A stretch of DNA of 28,421 bases from Clostridiales bacterium (lineage in GTDB: Bacteria; Bacillota; Clostridia; Oscillospirales; Acutalibacteraceae). A program made the position numbers and the translations under genes. Location: assembly GCA_019416395.1 (NCBI GenBank), contig DXXH01000003.1, positions 11,892 through 40,312 on the forward strand, in the 5' to 3' direction. Positions within the stretch are counted from its first letter, which is position 1; every line of letters starts with the position of its first letter. The notes under the pieces were generated by a model. It did no database searches. It saw only the letters and a list, made by a program, of their open reading frames with translations, and was not told where the DNA came from. Positions 14,040 to 20,403 of this stretch are shown piece after piece.

Positions 14040-14696
14040 ATGGGAGAAGAAGAACGTATTTTAAAGGGAATCGTATTTTGCCCCGGAGATCCGGAGCTGA
14101 AAGCCATTAAGTTGCGCACTCACAATTTAAATCTGGAATACAATGAGACTCGGGAAGACGAAACCCAGCGCCGCCGGGAGATCCTTTCTCAGATCGTGGG
14201 GGAGATGGGGGAGAACGGGTTCATTCAGGGGCCTATTTTCTTCCATTATGGGAAACATACGAAAATTGGCAAGAACTTTTTCGGGAATTTCAATTTGACA
14301 GTCCAAGACGATGGGGAAGTGACCATTGGGGACCGGTGTAATTTTGGACCCAACGTGACCATTGTGACCCCGGTTCACCCCATGGTGCCGGAAGAGCGCA
14401 ACGCTCTGTTGAATCCGGAAGGGAAACCGGTTCGTTTGTGCTATGCCCGGCCTGTCCATATTGGCAGCGACTGTTGGCTGGGAGCCAATGTGGTGATCTG
14501 CCCTGGCGTTACCATTGGGGACGGCTGTGTGATCGGAGCGGGAGCTGTGGTCACCCGGGACATTCCGCCCCGTTCCTTTGCGGCAGGCAATCCTTGCCGG
14601 GTGATCCGGGAAATCACAGAAAAGGACAGCATGAAGTATAAGCAGGACATCTTGGCGGAATTCACGGTGCCCGAGTCCTGGGACGGACTGTACTGA
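14040..14696 (+). CDS. Sugar O-acetyltransferase (LacA/Maa-type, left-handed beta-helix)
   Basis: A 218-residue hexapeptide-repeat acetyltransferase. An N-terminal helical Maa-type segment (about 15-60, with LRTHNLNLEYNET) is followed by a left-handed beta-helix built of [LIV]-G-x-x-x repeats, with GPNVTIVTPVHP containing the likely catalytic His113. The C-terminal VVTRDIPPRSFAAGNPCRVIR is typical of the galactoside/maltose acetyltransferase family. It transfers acetyl from acetyl-CoA to a sugar hydroxyl, and the acceptor is not determinable. AAAGGTG lies nine bases ahead of the ATG. It is divergent from the TetR-family gene and closed by its own terminator. Confidence 0.9.
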   Translation: MGEEERILKGIVFCPGDPELKAIKLRTHNLNLEYNETREDETQRRREILSQIVGEMGENGFIQGPIFFHYGKHTKIGKNFFGNFNLTVQDDGEVTIGDRCNFGPNVTIVTPVHPMVPEERNALLNPEGKPVRLCYARPVHIGSDCWLGANVVICPGVTIGDGCVIGAGAVVTRDIPPRSFAAGNPCRVIREITEKDSMKYKQDILAEFTVPESWDGLY

Positions 14697-14715
14697 GTGC
14701 CTTCCAATTCCCATA

Positions 14716-14759
14716 AGGGCAAAAAAAGAACCGCCTTGGGAGGAGGCGGCCCTTTTTTA
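14716..14759 (+). terminator. Terminator after the acetyltransferase gene
   Basis: CCGCCT (14731-14736) and AGGCGG (14744-14749) with flanking GGGC/GCCC pairing across an A-rich bulge, then TTTTTT (14753-14758). Confidence 0.8.
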
Positions 14760-14951
14760 AGAGGAAGTAAGGAGATAAAATGAGGATGTAATGAAAAAGA
14801 TTTTGTCCTTGTGGCCTTTTCTTGACCACGGTTATAGAATACCGGGACAATGTGAACGTTTCTTGAAGATTCTCGGAAAATTCCCTAAACTTCCGGTAAC
14901 AATGGCTTTTTTCAGCAGGAGTCTCTTTGCGGAAAGAAGCGCTTTCCACAC
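14760..14951. other. Intergenic region without a recognised gene
   Basis: About 190 bases between the acetyltransferase terminator and the next promoter. I see no start with a ribosome binding site, no strong stem and no consensus promoter pair in it. Confidence 0.5.
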
Positions 14952-14980
14952 TTGACAGTCTGGAGGAAACATGGTACACT
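14952..14980 (+). promoter_or_regulatory. Promoter of the riboswitch-oadB unit
   Basis: TTGACA (14952-14957), 17 bases, TACACT (14975-14980). The predicted start near 14987 lies directly before the riboswitch aptamer. Confidence 0.9.
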
Positions 14981-14986
14981 ATCAAG

Positions 14987-15076
14987 CGAACTAGGGGAGT
15001 AGTCGGCATGAATCCATGTAGCTAAGTCAACATCTTGAGCGTTCAGCTCTGGTTTAGCTTGAAACGACAAGACCTG
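14987..15076 (+). promoter_or_regulatory. yybP-ykoY riboswitch (Mn2+ sensor)
   Basis: The leader carries the hallmarks of the yybP-ykoY aptamer: CUAGGGGAGUAG at the 5' side (14991-15002), the AAGUCAACAUCUUGAG segment (15024-15039), a GAGC/GCUC hairpin, CUCUGGUUUAGC (15047-15058) and the closing CAAGACCU (15068-15075). From memory these line up segment by segment with the Lactococcus Mn2+ riboswitch. P1 would pair UAGG with CCUg, competing with the left arm of the following terminator, so ligand binding should turn the gene on. The family is known to bind Mn2+. That this copy does so is inferred. Confidence 0.88.
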
Positions 15077-15102
15077 TGCTGTTAAGGGCACAGGTCTTTT
15101 TT
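15070..15102 (+). terminator. Riboswitch expression-platform terminator
   Basis: AGACCTGTGC (15070-15079) and GCACAGGTCT (15088-15097) form a perfect 10-bp stem with an eight-base loop, followed by TTTTTT. The left arm contains GACC/CCUG, the 3' strand of the aptamer P1, giving a mutually exclusive antiterminator/terminator switch. Confidence 0.9.
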
Positions 15103-15156
15103 ATTACCCCTGGAATCTGGAAGAATTGTTGTAAAAAAGGAAGGATGAAGTAAACA

Positions 15157-16284
15157 ATGGAGTTTTTGTGGGAAGGCCTGCTATCGATTACCTGGCAGCA
15201 GGCGGTCATGTATGTGGTGGGCGCTGTGCTCATTTGGCTGGCCATCAAAAAGGACTATGAGCCCGCTCTGCTGCTGCCCATGGGATTCGGCGCCATTTTG
15301 GTAAACCTACCCTCTTCCGGCGTGCTCAACCAGTTTATGGAAGGCGCGGGTGAAACTCATGGCATTATCCAGTGGCTGTTTGAAATCGGCATCGAAGCCT
15401 CTGAGGCGTTCCCGCTGCTGTTGTTTATTGGCATCGGTGCGATGATCGATTTTGGGCCCTTGCTTTCCAACCCGAAAATGTTCCTGTTTGGTGCGGCCGC
15501 TCAGTTTGGCATTTTCCTCACTATTGTGTTCGCGGCTTTGCTGGGTTTCAATATCAAGGATGCCGCTTCCATCGGTATCATTGGTGCTGCTGACGGTCCC
15601 ACCTCTATTTTGGTAAGCCAGGTGCTCAAATCCAACTATATTGGACCTATCGCTGTGGCGGCCTATTCCTATATGGCGTTGGTGCCCATTATCCAGCCCT
15701 TGGCTATCAAGCTGGTCACCACTAAGAAGGAGCGGGCCATCAAGATGGAATACCGTCCCAATGCTGTGACTAAGACCACCCGTATTTTGTTCCCCATCCT
15801 GGTGACCTTTGTAGCCGGTCTGGTGGCTCCTGCTTCTGTATCCCTGGTAGGCTTCCTGATGTTCGGTAACCTGATCCGGGAATGCGGCGTTCTGAACCGG
15901 CTGTCCGAGACTGCTCAGAACGATTTGGCGAACTTGATCACCCTGCTGCTGGGCATCACCATTTCCTTCTCCATGCGTGCAGACCAGTTTGTCACGGTGC
16001 AGACTGTCATGATTATGGCTTTGGGCCTGGTTGCCTTTATTTTCGACACAGTGGCAGGCGTTATCTTTGCCAAGATTCTGAATATCTTCAGCCGCACCAA
16101 GATCAATCCTATGGTGGGTGCTGCTGGTATTTCCGCGTTCCCCATGTCTGCCCGTGTGGTGGAGAAAATGGGTATCGCCGCCAACAACCAGAATCACCTG
16201 CTGATGCACGCTGTGGGCGCCAACGTTTCCGGTCAGATCGCTTCTGCTGTAGCTGGCGGTATCGTGCTTGGGTTCTTTATGTAA
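15157..16284 (+). CDS. Na+-translocating decarboxylase beta subunit (OadB/GcdB/MmdB)
   Basis: A 375-residue integral membrane protein with about nine to eleven hydrophobic segments. It carries the family's two re-entrant/ion-path signatures: GIIGAADGPTSILVS (Asp146, equivalent to the essential Asp203 of Klebsiella OadB) and VGANVSGQIASAV (Asn356). In known complexes this subunit couples decarboxylation of a carboxybiotin to Na+ export. The biotin carrier and carboxyltransferase alpha subunits are not in the window, so its partner (oxaloacetate, glutaconyl-CoA or methylmalonyl-CoA type) is unknown. It is controlled by a yybP-ykoY riboswitch, which is unexpected. AAGGAAGGATG lies ahead of the ATG. 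Confidence 0.92.
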   Translation: MEFLWEGLLSITWQQAVMYVVGAVLIWLAIKKDYEPALLLPMGFGAILVNLPSSGVLNQFMEGAGETHGIIQWLFEIGIEASEAFPLLLFIGIGAMIDFGPLLSNPKMFLFGAAAQFGIFLTIVFAALLGFNIKDAASIGIIGAADGPTSILVSQVLKSNYIGPIAVAAYSYMALVPIIQPLAIKLVTTKKERAIKMEYRPNAVTKTTRILFPILVTFVAGLVAPASVSLVGFLMFGNLIRECGVLNRLSETAQNDLANLITLLLGITISFSMRADQFVTVQTVMIMALGLVAFIFDTVAGVIFAKILNIFSRTKINPMVGAAGISAFPMSARVVEKMGIAANNQNHLLMHAVGANVSGQIASAVAGGIVLGFFM

Positions 16285-16456
16285 GAAAGACGCTGAAAAT
16301 TTTAAATGGGAGCGTTGAAGGCACAGGGATTTCCAGTTTTTGTCGTGAGGTTTGGCTTTTAATCCTGCGAAATGAGATTCCGCAGGGCGGCATTGGAATC
16401 TGCGTGTTGTGAAATACAGTTGAAACAGCGAAACTGCTGGGAAGGAGAAACAACAG
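16285..16456 (+). other. 172-base gap inside the decarboxylase unit
   Basis: No credible gene. An 18-codon frame at 16306 lacks a ribosome binding site. A stem CCTGC/GCAGG (about 16365-16387) lies within it. No terminator or consensus promoter is visible, so the micro-subunit gene is probably transcribed from the riboswitch promoter. The gap ends with GAAGGAG before the next ATG. Confidence 0.5.
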
Positions 16457-16597
16457 ATGTTTTTCGAAATGAATGAAACTGTTTTGGAAGCCCTGAATAT
16501 CATGGGCAAAGGAATGCTGGGTATTTTTGTGGTCATCATTATTATCGCCGTGCTGGTGTATGGATTGACTAAGATCAGTTCCGGGAAAAAATCCTAA
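16457..16597 (+). CDS. Gamma-like micro-subunit of the Na+ decarboxylase
   Basis: A 46-residue protein: a short amphipathic N terminus (MFFEMNETVLEALNIMGKGM), one transmembrane helix (about 20-36, LGIFVVIIIIAVLVYG) and a basic tail ending SSGKKS. It has the topology of OadG/MmdC-type gamma or delta subunits, which stabilise the alpha-beta complex, but lacks their usual Pro/Ala linker and Zn-binding His tail. GAAGGAG precedes the ATG. It lies just downstream of the beta subunit and before the shared terminator. The assignment rests on context, topology and weak sequence resemblance, and it is too short for standard gene calling. Confidence 0.75.
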   Translation: MFFEMNETVLEALNIMGKGMLGIFVVIIIIAVLVYGLTKISSGKKS

Positions 16598-16615
16598 ATG
16601 TTTGACAATTGGCGA

Positions 16616-16643
16616 AAGGCGGGTCTTCGGACCCGCCTTTTTG
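16616..16643 (+). terminator. Terminator of the decarboxylase unit
   Basis: AAGGCGGGTC (16616-16625), a UUCG tetraloop, GACCCGCCTT (16630-16639), then Ts. A very stable rho-independent terminator. Confidence 0.95.
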
Positions 16644-16670
16644 TATAATAAAGCTCTTATTCTGGGTAGA

Positions 16671-16705
16671 TGTGAAGTGCTGCGGAATGATCACAGCACT
16701 TCACA
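16671..16705. repeat. Perfect 12-bp inverted repeat at the island's left side
   Basis: TGTGAAGTGCTG (16671-16682) and CAGCACTTCACA (16694-16705) with an 11-base spacer. There is no T-run on either strand, so it does not look like a terminator. It could be an operator for the restriction gene or a boundary remnant. Confidence 0.7.
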
Positions 16706-16819
16706 AAAATCAGACGGTTTGTAAAGGGGAAAAAACAAGAAGGAATGGTTGTCCAACGAGAAGAATTTGCATCGTGCAGGCAATAACAGTTGTCTTCCCA
16801 TGCTTATCTTGCAAGTGTA

Positions 16820-16848
16820 TTGCAAAAAATACAAAATTATGATAAAAT
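16820..16848 (+). promoter_or_regulatory. Promoter of the restriction endonuclease gene
   Basis: TTGCAA (16820-16825), 17 bases, TAAAAT (16843-16848) within strongly AT-rich sequence. A second TATGAT overlaps at 16838-16843. The predicted 5' UTR is about 115 nt. Confidence 0.7.
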
Positions 16849-16971
16849 ATTAAATGATTTTTATAAATTTAATTTTGTAAAGGTAGTCGATATTGCTTTC
16901 GTTTCTGCTGAAAGTGATTGAGGTTGCAAATGCAGAGTTCCAATGGAGAAAATATAGAGGGGGAAAAGGGA

Positions 16972-17463
16972 ATGGATCATCTATGGCTACTTACAGAAGA
17001 AAGACCTAAGCCTTCCGTGGTATATCAAATTGTGGTGATGTACTGTCAGGATTTTGGTGACAGGGTCACGAAATGCAGTGATATTAAAATCAAGCCAATT
17101 ATACGAGATGGCATTTTTCAATTTCTCTACAAAGTGGAAGGGCTTTCCGTGGGCAATGCGGCTGAAATTTACATCAAAACCGTCAGCGGCAATTCCAGTT
17201 TTCTCGATTTCCTTCTGTTTAAGCAGGAAGACGTACCAACAGAAGGGAATGGGGGAGATAACTTGATCATGGCGATTGAGGAGACTAAGACAAGCGACGA
17301 TGAGTCACGGAATACTGGTGTGTATCAAAGAGGCTCTAAATTTGTATACATCACTCCGTATTACAACAATGTGAAACTTTACATGCTCTATAACGAAGAG
17401 TTAGAGGCGCGTGAAGAAAAAAACCCTCTGATACAAGTGTGTTTGGCACAAATATTTTGCTGA
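16972..17463 (+). CDS. Restriction endonuclease, N-terminal frame
   Basis: A 163-residue frame ending at a TGA. It contains a possible nuclease core: Asp79 in SSFLDFLLF and Glu104-Thr-Lys106 in MAIEETKTSDDESRN, spaced like D...ExK of PD-(D/E)XK enzymes. Translation of the next frame continues the protein smoothly from residue 151, where the sequence GAAAAAAAC offers an A AAA AAC slip site (17418-17424). After a -1 shift the product would have 470 residues. The start at 16972 is chosen because AGAGGGGG (16956-16963) is eight bases upstream; the in-frame ATGs at 16918 and 16930 have no site. Without a shift the last residues (PLIQVCLAQIFC) look like out-of-frame noise. Confidence 0.7.
   Translation: MDHLWLLTEERPKPSVVYQIVVMYCQDFGDRVTKCSDIKIKPIIRDGIFQFLYKVEGLSVGNAAEIYIKTVSGNSSFLDFLLFKQEDVPTEGNGGDNLIMAIEETKTSDDESRNTGVYQRGSKFVYITPYYNNVKLYMLYNEELEAREEKNPLIQVCLAQIFC
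17417..17424 (+). other. A AAA AAC heptamer at the frame junction
   Basis: In the upstream frame, codons read GAA AAA AAC, giving the canonical X XXY YYZ slippery heptamer A AAA AAC at 17418-17424. A -1 slip here connects exactly to the downstream frame (CCC TCT GAT). The seven-A run is equally a hotspot for indel mutation or sequencing error. Only a 4-bp stem (TGTG/CACA, about 17438-17450) lies downstream, so no strong stimulatory structure is evident. Confidence 0.6.
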
Positions 17464-18383
17464 CTCTTGGTGTCACCATTGTGGGGAAGAATATCTCCCG
17501 TTGGTTCAAACCGTTTAAAACCATTGATGAGTTAATCCAATTTAAGAGTGGGATGAGAAAGCCGCCTGCTGGGAATGTTCCGATTACCATAACAAAGTAT
17601 GCCGACCGCATCGAAGTATCTGGACGTTTGGCAAAACCTGCCAATGCAGGGAATATCGGTCATGATCCCAACATTGGCGCTTTGTCGATGATCGCCGCAT
17701 GTATCCGGAAACTGGGGTGGGATAAGGAGATTGTTGTGACCATGCACGGTGTTACACAATCCTATGTGGATCACACAAAGGGTAAGAATAAGTTCCTCTA
17801 TATCTGCCATATCCTGGGTATGCGTCTCGATGGAATCCGGATGCCGATGCAGGTTGTCCTACCGGAATTGTATTGGCATTACGAGAAGACCTCTGAAAAA
17901 ATGGCGGATATTCTTCTTCATGTGCAAACCATGTATCATGGGATGTACTGCGTGTATGAAAACCACGCCGGTTGTGAGAGAGGCTATTTTAGGACAAAGG
18001 CGGGGCGTCTTGTGACCTTGCCCAAAAAGGATCGTAACGGGATTAATTTGTACTTGCCGGATGTTGTTTTGTACGATAAAGCCACGAATTTCATCCTTCT
18101 TGTGGAAGGTAAAATGCTCTCCACGCTTCAACAGGGAATTGAAGAAATTGAAAACTATGACAGTATCGAACAAGAGTACATTTATCCCCTATATGGCAAT
18201 GTAACGATTTTGCGTTGCGTAAGTATTTTCGGTGGCAACCGCCTGTCGATGCCTCACGAAAAGGTTTTGTTTTATCTTGCGGCTGATGGTCGTATCCTTA
18301 TTAACGAAAACGCACCGGAATGTATTCGGAGATGCTTTGCGGGAACAGGTGTGAAATTTGCTGCTGTTGGGGAAAGTATGTAA
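17424..18383 (+). CDS. Restriction endonuclease, C-terminal frame (-1 relative)
   Basis: A 319-residue continuation in the -1 frame. It has no start codon with a ribosome binding site near its beginning (GTG at 17439 lacks one), so it depends on frameshifting or is the tail of a broken gene. It contains a classic PD-(D/E)XK core: Pro-Asp (fused numbering 363-364) in LPDVVLYDK and Glu379-Gly-Lys381 in LLVEGKML. I do not recognise the family or recognition site. Convergent methyltransferase genes identify it as the restriction component of a type II-like system. The reading frame is otherwise clean for 319 codons, indicating recent or continuing selection. Confidence 0.75.
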   Translation, partial: PSDTSVFGTNILLTLGVTIVGKNISRWFKPFKTIDELIQFKSGMRKPPAGNVPITITKYADRIEVSGRLAKPANAGNIGHDPNIGALSMIAACIRKLGWDKEIVVTMHGVTQSYVDHTKGKNKFLYICHILGMRLDGIRMPMQVVLPELYWHYEKTSEKMADILLHVQTMYHGMYCVYENHAGCERGYFRTKAGRLVTLPKKDRNGINLYLPDVVLYDKATNFILLVEGKMLSTLQQGIEEIENYDSIEQEYIYPLYGNVTILRCVSIFGGNRLSMPHEKVLFYLAADGRILINENAPECIRRCFAGTGVKFAAVGESM

Positions 18384-18496
18384 GAGCAAGGGCGTTTTTG
18401 CGCTAAAATGGAATCGCTGAATCTTGCGGGAAAAAAGCGATGTGAGTCTGCTTTCCTGGCCTGATAGCGGATTTAGTGAAGAATAGTTTGCACCAA
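18384..18496. other. Spacer between convergent R and M genes
   Basis: About 110 bases after the endonuclease stop, with no gene or consensus signal that I can see before the 19-bp hairpin. Confidence 0.4.
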
Positions 18497-18538
18497 ATTT
18501 AGAAAGGAGAAGTGATCCGTCACTTCTCCTTTCTAAAT
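18497..18538. repeat. Perfect 19-bp hairpin over the methyltransferase stop
   Basis: The arm at 18497-18515 (ATTTAGAAAGGAGAAGTGA) is the exact reverse complement of 18520-18538, with a four-base loop TCCG. The right arm holds the final codons and stop of the minus-strand methyltransferase (FRKEK-stop). There is no long U-run, but the stem ends in an A/T-rich flank on both sides. It probably terminates or stabilises both convergent transcripts. Confidence 0.85.
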
Positions 18539-19533
18539 ACCAAAATATACTGATGAATTTGATTGGCTACAAAGCTAAATGGGTACCCATACGGGTACAG
18601 TTTAGTAGACTCGTCCGCCCAGATTTTCATGCCCTTGTAGTAGAGGTTTGGGATCTTGTTCAGTTCGTTTACAACGTCGGCGTGCAATAAATTGGGTTCC
18701 TTTTTGCTGGGCTGCAGATCTTTGATAAACAGCACAACATAGCCCCGAAACTTGATATATGGCAGGGCCAGTTCCACAGATTCCCGAAGCTTGGAAAGGA
18801 ACAAAGGCCGTTCCATGTTCCCGAGATCGTGTTCCGAGTCGGAGAAGGGGGTGGCTGTTTTGCCGTACACGGCGATATCGGCTCCCGTTTTCTCTTTACT
18901 CATCATATTTGAGTAAGGCGGGTCAAATAGCAACAGGCTGATCGGTTTCCCGGATGTTAAAAAAGCCATTTTTTCTTGGTCCTGCAAGACAGATAGGCAA
19001 TCTCCGCATTCTGTGGCAAAGTCTTCAAGGGAAAGCTCTTCTGCCGCAGCGTGATAGGCCGCAAGATACTCTGGATTCAGATCTATGCCGGCTGCTACCC
19101 TGTTGCACAAGGCTGCGCCGAGAAGGGTGCCCCCGACGCCCATGAACGTGTCAAAGACCAACTGGCCTTCTTTTGTGAAAAACTGTATGATGTCACGCAT
19201 CAGTTGAGGAGGTTTGGGGGTGGGGTGTATTTTCCGGATGTGGTGAGCGTAGGCTTCTTTCCCGCTGGTGGGATAGTGGGTAGAAAAAACGGAGTTGATA
19301 AAAAATGTCCACTCTTTGCCGGTCATATCATTCAGATGGTTGTCAAGATGGTATTTTCGGCCATCGGGTAAGATGATCCCTTTTTTGCTGTTTCCGTATA
19401 CACGGGCAACTTCGATATTCTCAGCCACCCAAGAAGGAAGAGTGCTTATATCATAATCCGGATGGGCGGAAAGAAAGGGTTCGGATTCCGCATACAGCTT
19501 GTTCTTTATAGCGTCAAGGTCAGCTGTTCGCAT
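18520..19533 (-). CDS. Site-specific DNA methyltransferase (N6A/N4C type)
   Basis: A 337-residue amino-methyltransferase with motif order X-I-IV: HPTPKPPQLMRDIIQFF (X), LVFDTFMGVGGTLLG (I, SAM-binding), GIDLNPEYL (II), LLLFDPPYSNMM (IV, catalytic DPPY) and VVLFIKDL (VI). Adenine-N6 versus cytosine-N4 cannot be decided. I chose ATG 19533 because GGGAGG (19541-19546 on plus) lies seven bases upstream. It overlaps the end of the preceding methyltransferase gene by 28 bases, so the two are translationally linked. It is the third gene of the methyltransferase operon. Confidence 0.88.
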   Translation of the reverse strand: MRTADLDAIKNKLYAESEPFLSAHPDYDISTLPSWVAENIEVARVYGNSKKGIILPDGRKYHLDNHLNDMTGKEWTFFINSVFSTHYPTSGKEAYAHHIRKIHPTPKPPQLMRDIIQFFTKEGQLVFDTFMGVGGTLLGAALCNRVAAGIDLNPEYLAAYHAAAEELSLEDFATECGDCLSVLQDQEKMAFLTSGKPISLLLFDPPYSNMMSKEKTGADIAVYGKTATPFSDSEHDLGNMERPLFLSKLRESVELALPYIKFRGYVVLFIKDLQPSKKEPNLLHADVVNELNKIPNLYYKGMKIWADESTKLYPYGYPFSFVANQIHQYILVFRKEK

Positions 19534-20402
19534 GCGGGTTCCTCCCATTCGTAATTTGTTATGAGCACTTCCACGGTTTTTGTTCCACGATCTTTAAAGT
19601 GATAGCTGCAATTGGAGTAGGTTTTATCAATGTACAGGACGTTATAGTGTTTGCTCCACTGGATCAAGGCGTCATTTGTCTGGCCTTTATGGGCAAACAC
19701 ATTTGAGAGAGCAAACAGAATTCCCTGTCCATGCAGTTTCTCCAATAGTGCCAGTAGGTCTGCGTCCTCAGCTTTTGTCCAATCCTTGAATCCACGTTTA
19801 CCATCATTGTACGATCCTGTCGTGATCAAATAAGGGGGATCGCAATACACAACATCGCCTTTGGAAAGACGGGAGAAATCAAATTCTCGAAAATCCCCGG
19901 TTGAGAGAATAATATTCTTTTTACGCAGGGCGGTGCAGAACCGTATCAGGTTTCGCTCGATCGAGTCATTAAAAGAGCTTCGTTCCTTTCCAAAGGGCGT
20001 GTTGAATTCATGTTTGCTGTTGAAACGAATCTGGTGGTTAAACGAATAGCAGGTCAAGACAAACAAATCCAAAAGGGATTTTGACTGGTTATATTCAGAG
20101 CGTAAAGCGAGGTAACCTTCCGCATTCGTTTGTGAAAGGTGAAACTGTGCGATTCTCTCTTTGATGGACGTCAGCAGAGACTCAATGGGGGTATCTTGAA
20201 AGAATTGATACAGCTCTATGAGATAGGTGATTTGATCGTTGGCGTAGATGGTGTCCGCCTGCACGTTGATGCCGACGTTCAAACCGCCTGCGAAAAGATC
20301 TACAAAGCGATTTATTTTGCTGGGAAAGCTGGGAAGGATGTGATCCAGTATTTTGTACTTCCCGCCGGTGTAGTTCATAGGGCTTTTAATATACTCTGGC
20401 AT
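19506..20402 (-). CDS. D12-class DNA adenine methyltransferase (Dam/DpnIIA-like)
   Basis: A 298-residue D12-class enzyme. The N-terminal SPMNYTGGKYKIL is motif X, FVDLFAGGLNVG motif I, and VVYCDPPYLITTGSYN the catalytic motif IV, with the helical target-recognition region between I and IV. It transfers methyl from SAM to adenine N6. I chose the start at 20402 because AGAGG lies just before it; a longer in-frame start would lie in the upstream gene. It begins one base after the preceding gene's stop and its end overlaps the next gene, so it is operonic. The target sequence is unknown. Confidence 0.9.
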   Translation of the reverse strand: MPEYIKSPMNYTGGKYKILDHILPSFPSKINRFVDLFAGGLNVGINVQADTIYANDQITYLIELYQFFQDTPIESLLTSIKERIAQFHLSQTNAEGYLALRSEYNQSKSLLDLFVLTCYSFNHQIRFNSKHEFNTPFGKERSSFNDSIERNLIRFCTALRKKNIILSTGDFREFDFSRLSKGDVVYCDPPYLITTGSYNDGKRGFKDWTKAEDADLLALLEKLHGQGILFALSNVFAHKGQTNDALIQWSKHYNVLYIDKTYSNCSYHFKDRGTKTVEVLITNYEWEEPACEQLTLTL

Positions 20403-20403
20403 G

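Noticed and set aside
16306..16362. 18-codon frame between oadB and the micro-subunit
   Set aside because: No ribosome binding site and no hydrophobic or conserved pattern.
17425..17500. Strong pseudoknot or stem-loop as frameshift stimulator
   Set aside because: Only a 4-bp TGTG/CACA stem is visible at the usual distance, so I do not claim a stimulator.
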